Shown: positions 9,753-21,104, counted from the first letter of the stretch. The stretch: 64,000 nucleotides of DNA from Petunia secreta (GCA_029990175.1 JARKIP010000010.1:48726001-48790000), one strand, 5' to 3'. Translations and numbers: made by a program. Notes: generated by a model not told the origin, from the letters alone.

Positions 9753-12700
9753 ATGGAGGCTCCAAAAGGTGATGTTGCAGCCGTACGGAAGACAATCTCG
9801 CCGTACGATATCACTTCGAATGATAATCCTGGTTTGATTATCACACAGGTCCAGTTGACCAGTGAAAACTATGAGGAATGGGCGCGGTCGGTTAGAACGG
9901 CGCTGCGTGCAAGGAAGAAGTTTGGTTTTGTTGACGGATCGATCAAGATGCCCGATGAAAAGTCGATCGATTATGAGGATTGGTGGACTATCAATTCTCT
10001 TCTGGTGTCGTGGATTAGGAATTCGATCGAGCCTACTCTTCGGACCACCATATCGCACATGGAAGTAGCGAAAGATCTGTGGGAGAGTATTCGAGAACGT
10101 TTCTCCGTGGGAAACGGACCTCGGATTCAGGAATTAAAAGCGGCTTTGGCCGGTTGTAAGCAAAAGGGATTAACTGTTGCTGCTTACTATGGAAAACTGG
10201 CTATGTTGTGGGAAGAACTAGGAAATTGTGATAAGTTCCCAACTTGCTCGTGTGGAAACTGCACGTGCAATCTAACGGTTGCACTGGAGAAAAAAAGGGA
10301 AGAAGATAGGGTTCACTTATTCCTTATGGGCCTGGATGAAAGCCTTTATGGAACTGTCCGTTCCAATCTCTTGGCTCAGGAGCCGTTGCCATCGATGAAT
10401 CAAGTCTATCAAAAGGTAATCCAAGATGAACGGGTCAAAGGGATGGCACGAATTCAGGAAGAACGAGGGGAGGTAACGGCGTTTGCTGCACAACGATCAC
10501 AGCCGCCGAAGACAGGCTATAAGGAGTGTCACTTGTGTGATCGAGGAGGACATCCTCCGGAACGCTGTTATGAAGTCATTGGCTATCCGGAGGGGTGGGT
10601 GCATTATCCGAAGCAAGGCACTTCGAATGGAGGACGTGGTAAAGGAAAAGCTGAAGGCAACAAAGGTGGAAGAAGTCGTGGACATCAACAGTTTGGTTCA
10701 AATGCTGGTCGGGGACGTGGCAATAATCGAGCAAATGCTGCTCAAGCTGAGCTCGAGAATGGAGAAAATGGACACATGAGTGTGCCCGGACAGGCTAACC
10801 TGTCCGGAATAACAGGTGATCAGTTGCAGATGCTGTTCGATTTGCTGAAAAAGGAAAAGGCAAGCACAAGTGAACCTTCGATCGGTAAGAAAACTCATCC
10901 TTCATGGATTATTGACACGGGGGCGTCAAATCACATGACCGGTCAGATAAGTATTTTGGAGAATTTACGAACAATACCAAAGTGTCCGGTAGGTCTACCG
11001 AACGGAAGCAGTACGATGGCGACTCAGGAAGGATCCATCAGATTTAACGAAGACATGGTTCTTCACGGAGTGTTATATGTGCCCGAAATGACTTGCAACT
11101 TGATTTCTGTGTCTCAATTAATTAATCAAGTTGGTTGTAATGTAAATTTCACTAATGATTTGTGTGTTATGCAGGACCGGGTTACGGGGAAGTTGATTGG
11201 AGCGGGTGAACAAAAGAACGGACTCTACTACTTTCGGACGATACCCGTGGTGAAAGCTGTGAAGGTCGATGTGGTGGACTTATGGCATCAAAGGTTGGGA
11301 CATCCTTCGATGCAAGTAACGAAATCTCTTTCAGTCGTAGAAGATAGTGGGAAAGGTAGCTTAGAAGAAAAAGCATGTGATGTATGCCTTAGGGCAAAAC
11401 AAACTAAAAATGTATTTCCTTCGAGTAATAATAAAGCTGCTGAACCTTTTGATTTAGTTCATTGTGACTTGTGGGGTCCTTATAGAACTGAGTCTTCGTG
11501 TGGTGCATCATATTTTTTGACTGTTGTTGATGATTGTTCACGAGGAGTATGGGTGTTCCTGTTAGTCGATAAGAAAGAGGTCGGACAAAAATTGAAGGGT
11601 TTCTTTGCAATGGTGGAGAGACAATTCAATAAACGGGTTAAGTGCGTTCGGAGTGATAATGGAACCGAATTTGTAAGTCTGAAAGGGTATTTTCTCGAAC
11701 AAGGGATCTTGTTCCAAACTTCGTGTGTGGGGACACCCCAGCAAAACGGTAGAGTTGAACGGAAACATAGACATATCTTAAACGTGGCACGGGCGCTGCG
11801 TTTTCAAGCTAATTTACCAATTGACTTCTGGGGAGAATGTGTGATGACGGCATGTTATTTGATTAACCGGACACCCACTAAGTTGTTGAATGGGAAGACA
11901 CCTTACGATATCTTGATGGGTGTGACACCGAATTATGATCATTTGAGGGTGTTCGGTTGCTTATGTTATGCTCGCAATCAAGGACGAACAAGTGACAAGT
12001 TTGAAAGTAGGAGTCGTCGATGTGTGTTTTTGGGTTATCCAAATGGGAAGAAAGCATGGAAAATGTATGATTTGGAGACAAAGGAGTTTGTGTTCTCGAG
12101 GGATGTGGTGTTTTACGAAAAGGAGTTTCCATTTGCCTCCAAGGAGACTGATGCCGAAAAACGGACACAAGATACGGCTTCTGTCACCGTTGCATTGGAG
12201 GAGGAAGAGGAGACTGTGCAAGGAAGGGGGGGTGTTGAACCCGAAGTCGTGACTCCGGTGAGTGTTGAACCCGAAGTCGTAACTCCGGTGAGTGAACCCA
12301 AAGAGGTGACTCCGGAAGCTGAACCTGCGGTTGTCCCCGACGTTGAACCCGAAGAGTTGGGTCGGGGAAAACGAACTAAGAAAGAGAATACCTTGCTGAG
12401 AGACTTTGTTACTAATACGGTCCAAAAGATGAGTCACCGGGTATCGTCCTGCGTTCGAAAGTCTGCTTGTTCATCTGTTTCTCAACAACCCTCCGGTAAG
12501 CCCTATCCTCTAGCACACTATGTCAATTATGATAATTTCTCTTCGAAACATGTGAGTTTTCTTGCAGCTATAACGCAAGGACATGAGCCTACCTTCTATT
12601 CGGAGGCGGTAAAAAGTGACAAATGGAGAACAGCCATGGGGGAAGAATTGAAGGCATTGGAAGCGAACAGAACCTGGGAGATAGTTCCCTTGCCTACGGG

Positions 12701-14120
12701 GAAGAAGGCCCTCGGATGTCGATGGGTATACAAGATAAAGTACAACTCGGATGGAACTATTGAAAGGTACAAAGCAAGGTTGGTGATTTTTGGAAATCAT
12801 CAAATCGAAGGGGTTGATTATACGGAGACGTTTGCACCGGTTGCAAAGATGGTGACAGTCCGAGTTTTTCTGGCCGTAGCAGCTGCCAAAAATTGGGAAT
12901 TGCATCAGATGGATGTGCACAATGCATTTTTACATGGTGATCTTCACGAGGAAGTATATATGAAATTGCCTCCGGGACATCGCATGACGGGGAGAGGAGC
13001 TGTGTGTCGCCTTCGAAAATCATTGTATGGTTTAAAACAAGCTCCCCGATGTTGGTTTGCGAAGTTGTCTGCTGCACTTAAGCAATATGGGTTTCGACAA
13101 TCATATTCGGATTACTCATTGTTTACGATGAAGAAGGGAAATGTGCATTTAAATGTGCTTGTTTATGTGGATGATCTGATTATATCTGGTAATGATTCGA
13201 AGGCAATTCGAATTTTTAAGTTATATCTCTCGAAATGTTTCCATATGAAGGATTTAGGTGCCTTGAAATACTTCTTGGGAGTTGAAGTGGCAAGGGCTCC
13301 GAAAGGAATCTTCCTGTGTCAGAGGAAGTATGCATTGGATATCATATCGGAAACAGGCTTGTTGGGGGCAAAACCGGTTGGTACGCCGATAGAACAAAAC
13401 CATCGCTTGGCACTTGCGTCTGGTCGTTTTATCAAAGATCCTGAACGCTATCGGCGACTGGTTGGAAGATTGATTTACTTGTGTTTTACACGACCGGATT
13501 TGTCCTATAGTGTGCATGTGTTGTCGCAATTCATGCAGAGTCCCCGTATTGAGCATATGGAAGCGGCACTCAGGGTTGTTCGATATTTGAAAGGCTGTCC
13601 GGGACAAGGCATTGTATTTCATTCTCAGTGTGATCTGAGATTGCACGGGTGGTGTGACTCTGATTGGGCAGGCTGTCCGTTGACACGTCGATCGTTAACA
13701 GGTTGGTATGTGTCGTTAGGGGACTCACCGATATCTTGGAGAACGAAGAAGCAACAGATCGTGTCGAGGTCCTCCGATGAGGCAGAATATAGATCGATGG
13801 CGATGACTGTGTGTGAATTGAAGTGGTTGAAAGGGATTTTATGGAATCTTGGAATTGATCACGATTCTCCGATGAATTTGAAGTGTGACAGTCAAGCTGC
13901 GTTACATATTGCTCGGAATCCAGTCTTTCACGAACGCACTAAACATATCGAAGTCGACTGTCATTTTGTTCGGAATGAAATCATCGGAGGAGTCATTCGT
14001 CCCAGCTATGTGCCTACGACCACGCAACTTGCTGATATTTTTACGAAGGCGCTGGGACGCACCCAGTTCGAATTTTTCCTTAACAAGTTGGGCGTAAGGA
14101 ACCCTCACGCTCCAACTTGA
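9753..14120 (+). CDS. Element D gag-pol polyprotein, Ty1/copia order
   Basis: 1455 residues, uninterrupted. The first ATG is at 9753; the frame opens one codon earlier at a GTG. Order: gag (about 20-250); CCHC knuckle CHLCDRGGHPPERC (Cys about 259); protease IDTGASNHM (Asp about 388); GAG-pre-integrase HHCC region; integrase core with DLWGPY, RSDNGTEF and QQNGRVERKHR; reverse transcriptase with YVDDL (about 1138); RNase H with CDSDWAG and SSDEAEYR. This domain order defines copia. It makes the virus-like particle and reverse-transcribes and integrates the element. All catalytic residues I can check are present. Confidence 0.96.
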   Translation: MEAPKGDVAAVRKTISPYDITSNDNPGLIITQVQLTSENYEEWARSVRTALRARKKFGFVDGSIKMPDEKSIDYEDWWTINSLLVSWIRNSIEPTLRTTISHMEVAKDLWESIRERFSVGNGPRIQELKAALAGCKQKGLTVAAYYGKLAMLWEELGNCDKFPTCSCGNCTCNLTVALEKKREEDRVHLFLMGLDESLYGTVRSNLLAQEPLPSMNQVYQKVIQDERVKGMARIQEERGEVTAFAAQRSQPPKTGYKECHLCDRGGHPPERCYEVIGYPEGWVHYPKQGTSNGGRGKGKAEGNKGGRSRGHQQFGSNAGRGRGNNRANAAQAELENGENGHMSVPGQANLSGITGDQLQMLFDLLKKEKASTSEPSIGKKTHPSWIIDTGASNHMTGQISILENLRTIPKCPVGLPNGSSTMATQEGSIRFNEDMVLHGVLYVPEMTCNLISVSQLINQVGCNVNFTNDLCVMQDRVTGKLIGAGEQKNGLYYFRTIPVVKAVKVDVVDLWHQRLGHPSMQVTKSLSVVEDSGKGSLEEKACDVCLRAKQTKNVFPSSNNKAAEPFDLVHCDLWGPYRTESSCGASYFLTVVDDCSRGVWVFLLVDKKEVGQKLKGFFAMVERQFNKRVKCVRSDNGTEFVSLKGYFLEQGILFQTSCVGTPQQNGRVERKHRHILNVARALRFQANLPIDFWGECVMTACYLINRTPTKLLNGKTPYDILMGVTPNYDHLRVFGCLCYARNQGRTSDKFESRSRRCVFLGYPNGKKAWKMYDLETKEFVFSRDVVFYEKEFPFASKETDAEKRTQDTASVTVALEEEEETVQGRGGVEPEVVTPVSVEPEVVTPVSEPKEVTPEAEPAVVPDVEPEELGRGKRTKKENTLLRDFVTNTVQKMSHRVSSCVRKSACSSVSQQPSGKPYPLAHYVNYDNFSSKHVSFLAAITQGHEPTFYSEAVKSDKWRTAMGEELKALEANRTWEIVPLPTGKKALGCRWVYKIKYNSDGTIERYKARLVIFGNHQIEGVDYTETFAPVAKMVTVRVFLAVAAAKNWELHQMDVHNAFLHGDLHEEVYMKLPPGHRMTGRGAVCRLRKSLYGLKQAPRCWFAKLSAALKQYGFRQSYSDYSLFTMKKGNVHLNVLVYVDDLIISGNDSKAIRIFKLYLSKCFHMKDLGALKYFLGVEVARAPKGIFLCQRKYALDIISETGLLGAKPVGTPIEQNHRLALASGRFIKDPERYRRLVGRLIYLCFTRPDLSYSVHVLSQFMQSPRIEHMEAALRVVRYLKGCPGQGIVFHSQCDLRLHGWCDSDWAGCPLTRRSLTGWYVSLGDSPISWRTKKQQIVSRSSDEAEYRSMAMTVCELKWLKGILWNLGIDHDSPMNLKCDSQAALHIARNPVFHERTKHIEVDCHFVRNEIIGGVIRPSYVPTTTQLADIFTKALGRTQFEFFLNKLGVRNPHAPT
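12226..12350 (+). repeat. Coding minisatellite in the element D integrase-RT linker
   Basis: A 30-nt unit encoding VEPEVVTPVS is repeated almost exactly twice (about 12234-12293) and then degenerates into EPKEVTPEAEP and later VEPEE. It lies in the flexible acidic linker between integrase and reverse transcriptase, where length change should be tolerated. Confidence 0.8.
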
Positions 14121-14130
14121 GGGGGGGTAT
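14117..14130 (+). other. Polypurine tract of element D
   Basis: TTGAGGGGGGGTAT immediately before the 3' LTR and overlapping the end of the polyprotein frame. Confidence 0.85.
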
Positions 14131-14331
14131 TGTAAATAGATTATTGTAAATAGATTAGTTATGTAAATTGTATAATAGGCCAAGCCCGTTAGGTTTACTT
14201 GGTCCCTAAGTTAGGTTTAGGGTTAGGTTCTCTAGGTTTCTTTTGTATAAATAGGGGACTCCCCTCATCAATGAAAGCAAGAGTTTTCACCCAAATATTA
14301 TTTCTCTCGTGTGAGTGTGTTCGGTTTTACA
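14131..14331 (+). repeat. 3' LTR of element D
   Basis: 201 bp, identical to 9511-9711 except A for G at 14177. Confidence 0.93.
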
Positions 14332-14786
14332 TATAAGTCTCCCCAGTCAACAATACTTTTAACCTGTAAAAATGAGATGTAGTGAATAGGTTCTTCCCCA
14401 TCAAGGAAAAATGTGAGAGCATACAGTAAAGGATAATCCTAAGAACTGATATGAATACAACTTCATTCCCTTTAAGATAGTTGTACGACATGCAGAGCTG
14501 GTCGGTAGACTTAAATGAACAGTGAAAGAAGATAAAAATAAGCAAAAGGAATGACCTTATGCATATGGACCTTGAAAAATGCAGAAGGCAATTCGCATTA
14601 TTACTAATCTTGCAAACTTTATTGCAGTCAGACAACTAGATGTTGTACAATATCTGGGAAACAGTGTTGGTCATCAGACAGATTGATCCAGATAGATTAG
14701 GATGACCGAGACTAAGCAAAGAGATTACATGTTCAAAACAGGACGCAACTTCTGAATGACAAGTTGACAACAGAACATCATATTAC

Positions 14787-14830
14787 CTCAGCGCTGGATA
14801 AATCGCGCAGTGAATCAGCGAGTCCATCTC
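14787..14830 (-). CDS. Possible internal exon of an unrecognised minus-strand gene
   Basis: Minus strand: acceptor ATACAG then 44 nt, then donor GTAATA. In the one open phase it reads GDGLADSLRDLSSAE, and that phase continues exactly from the candidate exon at 15929-15966 (the split codon gives Gly). Two short exons with good splice sites and matching phase suggest a gene, but no further exons could be joined and no family is recognised. Confidence 0.3.
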
Positions 14831-15928
14831 CTGTATTAGCGTAGAATAAAACAGCTTAACTTTAGAAACCACAAATTCTCGAGACAGAACCAAAATAGAA
14901 GAATCATATCTCATTTATACCATGGAAATAGAGAGAGGCAAGGAAGAAGTTCAAATATCAGAAGTGCTGCATTTAGTTATCATTTAGGTCTTATTACACT
15001 TTCACAAGTTTCAAACTATCTAGAAGCGAGAAAAGGGAATTCTTTTAACTGGTAAACTTTATAGCAGGTTATTATTTTCGCCCAGAGAGGAAATCACAAC
15101 TGCCATTGTCTAAAACGCAACAGTTATTACTTAAATAGCTTCAAACATCACCATTCATGTTTCTTGGATTCTATTCCAGATAGTGATTATCGTAGAAAGT
15201 CGAATGATTTCAACAAAGAGACAAGATCAAACACATACTTTAAATTATTCACAATGTGCGCTTGAGTAAGCATTGTCCTTCATAAGTTTCACATGATGAA
15301 GCCTAAAGATTCTAATCCATTTCTAAGAAACTCCTTAAAAGAAAAATAATACAATTTGCACTGCCATAACCTGTAATTCAATTGTAAACAAACTGGAAGA
15401 CAACTTCCAATTCTGCATTCTAGTTGAAGTTATGACCCAGCTTCAGTATAGCAATATGTAGTTGGTTACTATTAAATATCCAAAATACCTCCTCGTCTTT
15501 AGAAGTTGACGAGAACAATATTAATCTGAAGTCAAGAAAATCCTAGGCTAATGACTTTTGATGTCCCAATTCTCAATATGGTCAAAAGAAACCCCGGGGA
15601 GAATTGATATGTGAAATGTGTCTAAATTTCAAGCTAGTTTCCTCCTCATGCATACTAAACTTTCCTTCGATTTGAACCTTCTTCTGTGCCATGCCTGGAC
15701 TTGATCTCGTGCTGTTAAGATCTTCCATCTACTAGAAAGAAAGGCTGGTTTATTAAGTTCGTTTTGCTTTCGTCACCAACTCTCATTCGCACTATTTGCC
15801 ATCATAAAGAATATAGAAGAAGGTTCTCAAAGAATACATGTAGTACACAAAGCTATAAAGAACTCAATGCACTATATCATAGATCTACCATATCCAAAAA
15901 AAGTAGAATATAGAAGAAAGATTCTAAC

Positions 15929-15966
15929 CTGAAAAGTTTCCTGATGTCAATGCACACGAAGCATCT
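15929..15966 (-). CDS. Possible internal exon upstream of the 14787 exon
   Basis: Minus strand: polypyrimidine acceptor TTTTTTCAG, then 38 nt, then donor GTTAGAATC. It reads DASCALTSGNFS in a phase that joins the next candidate exon. It is the upstream partner in a two-exon hypothesis; product unknown. Confidence 0.3.
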
Positions 15967-16159
15967 CTGAAAAAATTGTAGAAACAACAAATGTTAGCTG
16001 GAAAAGGCTGGGCAATTCAAAATACCTCCTATGAGATTCGCCTTAGATTGCACGGAATCGGCCAAAAGTTTATATAAAAATATTTCCTTTATCAGAAAAT
16101 AAAAAAGTTGTCACATAAATTAGAAAAAAGATTAGCAGAATAACCAGTCTAAAGACTTG

Positions 16160-16310
16160 GTCCTGGGCTTTGGTCTAGTGGTTAGGAACGTGTGATGGAT
16201 TCGAAATAAAAGCTTGGTATTTGAATGGAGAAGGGTCAACGAGCGGACCCATTATTCACTGAATTTAGAACCATGCGCCATCAGCCTAGGGATTTCTCAA
16301 AAGATACTAG
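16160..16310 (+). repeat. tRNA-derived SINE-like repeat
   Basis: TGGTCTAGTGGT at 16171-16182 fits the Pol III A box (TRGYNNARNNGG). GGATTCGAAAT near 16198 fits a decayed B box (GGTTCGANNCC). The body, with GGGATTTCTC near the end, is shared with 9207-9295, showing it is dispersed. Confidence 0.5.
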
Positions 16311-16980
16311 AGACTAGTCTTACAATTCAAAAAAGATAAGAGTCAAAGATTAAATTGACCCTTTATTAGGAATTACAAAATGAAAAGAATTTGGAAGGAG
16401 AATAGACCTTCCAGCAAAATGATGGTAACCACCTCCTACGACTCTTTCTTTGCTCACATCAAATACTGACCTGATAATCATTGAAATGTTAAAAACAAAA
16501 AATGAAATCTTGAAATGAGAGAAAGAGAATAACAGGGTAAGAATAATAGCAAGAAAGATGGGCAAGTTTGGATCAGAGCGATTGTAAAGAGCAAGTTGTT
16601 CAACACTGAAAAGTCTAGGAATACTCTAATACCACAATATTAAAGTGAAAATATACAACAAAATAGTAATAGAGTAGAGAGGGAAAAACTTGAAAATGAG
16701 GAAAGAGAGAAGAACCACTATAAATATGGAGACCAACGCATTTTTCACTGACAACTAAGAGGATCCCGTTCACTCCTACTTCACTTGTGTTTTAAATTGT
16801 AGTACAATCTTTGCTCCTTCATCTGCCTTTCTCGTTCAATTAATTTCTTCGAAAATTGTTAAACAGACAAAACAATTAAAAACCAAATAAAAGAAAAGAA
16901 AAAGGATGTGGTCACTTGAATTTTGAAAGAGTCAACCTAATAAGAGTGAGTAGTTAGCTCCTAAGTCCTAGGATGTTCAT
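16311..16980 (-). other. Possible LTR/leader remnant, otherwise featureless
   Basis: On the minus strand TGGTATTAGAGT (about 16630-16641) resembles a Met primer site, and a TATA-like ATATTTATAG lies about 90 bp upstream (about 16718-16730). No paired LTR or coding sequence is seen. Confidence 0.25.
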
Positions 16981-18960
16981 AAGTCAATACGGTATGACAC
17001 GGAATTAATCTTATTGATATCGGTATATCAACTTTCAATAAGTAAGAACGACAAATCATTACCTTACCGATAAGTTATTAATTTTCGCTATGTAAAATTG
17101 TCAAATTGTTATTGTAACGATAAACTATCGATTTATCGGTAGCGACACTTAACGGTTTAATAATCGGTATCGGTAACGACACTTAACGGTTTAGTAATCG
17201 GTATTACCATTACTAAACTACTAGTAACAGAGTAATAAGCATTAAAATGGACATACACCTAGTAATTTGAATACCAAGACAACAGATAAATCAATAATAT
17301 AAGTAGTAAACTAAGCAACCAGTTTGTAAGACAAACATCAATCGAGACACAAGTTATTAGTTATAACTCTATTGAAAGCAGCAAACAAGGCTGTGATTAT
17401 GCACAAGAAATTTCATTACCGGAAAATACTGAAGATGGAGCTGATGAGTTTCTGGCTTTGTGCAATGAACAAGGGAAAAGACATAATGGATTCTGAAAGG
17501 TCAAAGCTTGATGAACGAAGCTAATAAGTTATAGTATCTAAAAGAAAATTAAAAAACAAAAGGTAAACTCAAATATAAAAATTTTTTTAAAAAATAAGGA
17601 TCGGTATATTTGTACAGTATCAGTGAAGATATATAAATATCGGTATCGTACCGATATTTTATCAGTAGAAAAAATCAATAACATTACCGATTATGTGGTG
17701 TACTGTATTTTTCCTCATTAAAAGTGAAATGTTTAGAATGAATATTTTCTTCGTTTTCTGTTCTATTCGAGCCAAACAATATGAAACCTTTTAATCTGTA
17801 TTTGGATGCGATTGTTTCTATTTTATGTATTCATCCTAAAATATCTTTTAAATTAGAACACTGGTGAACATTGAATTTCCATGCAATCTTACCGTAATAC
17901 CATAAAATTGGATTTCACAAATATGGTGCTCCTTTTTATTTGTTTTGTAAATTTCCTCTAATTTTCAGGTATATCAAAAAATATTTTTTTCACCAGAACA
18001 AGCCTTTGCTGATCCATGGGGTTTTCGTTTGTTTTTTGGGCTTAAAATTTTGTGACTCATAAGCCCTTCTAGGCCTCTGCTAGGCTTTCTGCCTCTAAGC
18101 AAACCGAACCAAACCGAATATACACACTTTATGTGTTAAATCTAAAAATAAATATAAAAAAATATTTTTAGTCGAGGCCTTGGACCTTGGGGTGATGGAA
18201 ATACAACGTTTCATATACTAATTAGCACTTAAAGTGCAAACTACCAAACGCATCCACACTCATATAATCTTGTTGAAACTAAATCAATTGGTATGACTAA
18301 TAAACGTGTGCATATATCAAGCTACTAAGTGACCAAGATATCAAATATTTTTCTACTCCTTTAAATTTCTCTTAGCATATACTAATATTTTATTATTCGT
18401 GTTCTTGATTTATATTTAATCAATATATGTCAACTCGTATTATTTAGAATTCTTTTGTCTTTGCTTCATTGATTTTATAATATCACTATAGAATAATATT
18501 CTTTTTTATTATCTGCCTTATAAATAAATTTTACCAAAGTCATGTATATGGTATCATATTTTATTATCTACTTAATAGAGAGTGACAATCACTTGTAGCT
18601 CGATACTGGATAACAAAAATATGTCGAGTACTTAAATATTAGTTACAGCCATTTAAGACTCATTATTTATTCTAATATTATCTTAAATCATACTCTATAT
18701 GTTATATTAAATTTATAGGTATTTTATATAAAAATGGCACAGTTTAATAATGGTACGACTCTATCACAAAGTTCTAAAAAAATTTACAAAAAATTAACCG
18801 AATCGAACCGAAACCGAAGGAAAACCAACATGAATGGGACGGTTTTGAAAAGTCTTATTTTGGTTATGCACAATAAAGTAACCGAAAAATTGGTATGGTA
18901 TAAATTTCATGGAAAACCCGACCGAACCGAATCATTGACACCCCTAGCTGACGGTACTCC
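16981..18960. repeat. Degenerate repeats built on 'accgata' and 'accgaacc' motifs
   Basis: 16981-17700 holds many copies of CGGTA/TACCGATA in both orientations (for example ATCGGTATCGG near 17164). 18090-18950 begins and ends with AACCGAACC-type runs and finishes with AATCATTGACACCCCT, a terminus common in non-autonomous plant repeats. No transposase sequence or clean inverted termini were found, so the class is open. Confidence 0.35.
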
Positions 18961-20110
18961 TTTGGATGGTTTAACGCAGAAGTGCACTCTCCGAACCAAA
19001 GAAATAGAAGATTTGAACTTGAACTTGAAGAAGCGATCCTCTATCAGAGTTCCAATTTTTTTTTTTTTTTTTTTTTTTTGGTTCTCTTTCGTCATATTCG
19101 TCCTATCGCAAGCACTTATGAATCTCAATGAATAAAGTTGAGTAGATTGACAAAAAGTCCACTTTAATAGCCGGACTCCATATTCGACTATAAACTAGGT
19201 AGTGAGAATGAACCAATACAAAGAAGGTGGAAGTGGGTCACCCCATATAAGTAATATATATGGGCAAACCTATTTCCTAGTCACCAGCACACCTTTGGTC
19301 CACCACTGCTTTTGTCAAGCTTAATAGTGATGGTAGCTGTAGAGATGGTATTTATGGATGCGTCGCTCACTAAATTTTGTGGTTAATGAGATTTGTAAAT
19401 CAGTTGTTCCTGTTTGGAGAGGGCGCCCTTTTTAAAGAGCCAGCATGTCTTTCAATAAAAACTATTGGCAATTACCTACAATCAAACAAAACCCCCTAGA
19501 GCGGGTTGGTCCGCTTTCCAATTTACAAAAGGGGTATCCGCATAGAAGGATTGCTGAGATCATCAACATAAACTATAAGATAGACTAGAATGCCTGTCAA
19601 TCGGTATTTGCTTCGTAAGAATTAAATTCTATGAAATGAAATCATATAGCTTGCTTAGTTGTCTTATAGTTATAGGTCCCTGAATGAAGAGAAATTGGAC
19701 TAGTTATTAGACCAACTATCTCAAGCTCTCTCAATATGGACTTCCTATTTCAATTGTTATGCTTTCTGAAATTGCATACCGCTTTGCCTCTAGGTTGACT
19801 TGGATCACATCATCCTGAACTTTTGATCGTATGTCGTCCAGCTTTGTTGGTGCGAGGAAAGGGAAACAAGGTGATAAGCAATAAGAGGAAAGAAGAATAT
19901 TAAAGAAGTCCCTTATAGCGTAGTCGTTATGACGACAGAAGGATGACGGCGAGGACAATAATCACATTGATTCATTTTGAAAAACAAAAGGGATATAGGA
20001 ACAAATTAAATATTGTAGCAGCGAAACATAAGACAAGGAGCTAGATGAATGAGTTATCTTGCCTGTAACTAGATTTAGGTTAAAATAACAGCCTAGACAA
20101 AAGTTTCAAA
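18961..20110. other. No gene recognised
   Basis: Contains a T-run of about 22 bases (19058-19079) but nothing else clear. The short minus-strand frame at 19958-19731 has no recognisable domain and is not called. Confidence 0.4.
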
Positions 20111-20114
20111 TTCG

Positions 20115-21005
20115 TTAATCAAATGATATGTTGTAAAGATTAGAAGGTTGGAGTTGTTTAGTTACATTAAAGAATCTTAAAACATTTATCCATTGCTCCC
20201 ATTTCTTTAGTCGATGAACAGCTATAGTATCTGGAATAAGCTCATGTGAACATCTTCCATTAGTTCCTGGATAGTCGTACATTCTTGGCTTGTCTGAAAA
20301 CCTATTTTTTGCTTTATTCCCCAAATTTAGCCATTGACCAACTAACTTATCTTCTGGACCATATGTATTATTCGCAGGAATATTCGATCTTCCAATCCAT
20401 TCCACAAGATCCCATGATAAAACAAATCCCATTCCTGACATGTAATACACAAATGGATTCATGCTAGGACAAGGTATAATAAAACCATAATATAGATCAA
20501 TTCTCGGTAGTGGTTGGAGAGATGATGCTAATGGTGTAAGTCTCAAATAAACATCATCATCTGCCTTCATGACATAGTCGTAAGGAGTGGGAAGGATTCG
20601 AGGAAGGGTAGAAAAGTAAGTATAAGTTTTGCCACTATTCATATTTTCAGAGCAGTTGAGGACGATAATGTCATTGAAACGCATGATTTCCAAAGCTATG
20701 AAAGTTCGTTGTTCTACATTAGTAATGTTGCAGAAAATGAACTTCACGTCAATACGAGCTATAGGTGTGGATTGAATTCCACAAACAAGACGAAGGAAAT
20801 GTCTTCGGTCGAAATTTCCTGGTTTTGTAAAAATTCCTATTAAAAGAGAGAATTTCGCATTCATTTGGGTCGATTGTTGTAGTAAAATCGTGTTGTTTAA
20901 AGAAGTTATGAACGAAAAGTTTAATTGAATACTAAATGATATGAAAAAGATGAAGAGAAGTATAGCAAAGGAAGATAAAGCTAGAAACAGTTGTCTCCTT
21001 GGCAT
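20115..21005 (-). CDS. GT31-family beta-1,3-galactosyltransferase-like protein, type II membrane
   Basis: 296 residues, single exon, ATG at 21005-21003. Residues about 6-32 form one hydrophobic signal-anchor after a short basic N-terminus (MPRRQ), as in Golgi type II glycosyltransferases. The catalytic region resembles Galactosyl_T (PF01762): the Asp-Asp-Asp metal/sugar-nucleotide motif is at 149-151 (YVMKADDDVYLRL), a GMGFVLS loop is near 191-197, and a conserved acidic pair lies in YGPEDKLVGQW (218-219). It should transfer a hexose, probably galactose from UDP-galactose, in the Golgi lumen. It is somewhat shorter than many plant family members (over 330 residues) but the core looks whole. 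Acceptor unknown. This is the only clear host-type gene here. Confidence 0.8.
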   Translation of the reverse strand: MPRRQLFLALSSFAILLFIFFISFSIQLNFSFITSLNNTILLQQSTQMNAKFSLLIGIFTKPGNFDRRHFLRLVCGIQSTPIARIDVKFIFCNITNVEQRTFIALEIMRFNDIIVLNCSENMNSGKTYTYFSTLPRILPTPYDYVMKADDDVYLRLTPLASSLQPLPRIDLYYGFIIPCPSMNPFVYYMSGMGFVLSWDLVEWIGRSNIPANNTYGPEDKLVGQWLNLGNKAKNRFSDKPRMYDYPGTNGRCSHELIPDTIAVHRLKKWEQWINVLRFFNVTKQLQPSNLYNISFD

Positions 21006-21104
21006 CCTAGTTTAAATGTCCAGAAGGTATTTCATTGAAAGTTTGGATTCTTTGGAAAATTAGTGAAGTTTCAGTAGTCAGAAAAAGGATTGTGTGTTAA
21101 GTTT

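Larger units (their letters stand above)
9511..14331 (+). mobile_element. Element D: intact Ty1/copia retrotransposon
   Basis: 4821 bp with two 201-bp LTRs, a Met primer site, one uninterrupted gag-pol frame and a polypurine tract. Short LTRs and total size fit the Ale/Retrofit type, assigned tentatively. The LTRs differ at a single site (G at 9557, A at 14177), so the insertion is very recent. Left flank AGTAT and right flank TATAA do not form the usual 5-bp duplication. Confidence 0.95.
14332..16160. other. Non-coding stretch with two possible minus-strand exons
   Basis: AT-rich with no long open frame. Apart from the two short exon candidates (14787-14830, 15929-15966) nothing is recognised. 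It may be the intron-rich part of a host gene into which element D inserted, or decayed transposon DNA. Confidence 0.35.

Noticed and set aside
11878..12437. Minus-strand frames within element D
   Set aside because: Shadows of the intact gag-pol frame.
15490..15530. Third micro-exon candidate (FSSTSKDEE) between the two called ones
   Set aside because: Its phase gives an immediate stop when joined to the upstream candidate exon.
19731..19958. 75-codon minus-strand frame near the GT31 gene
   Set aside because: No domain, no splice partners and no promoter context; not supportable.
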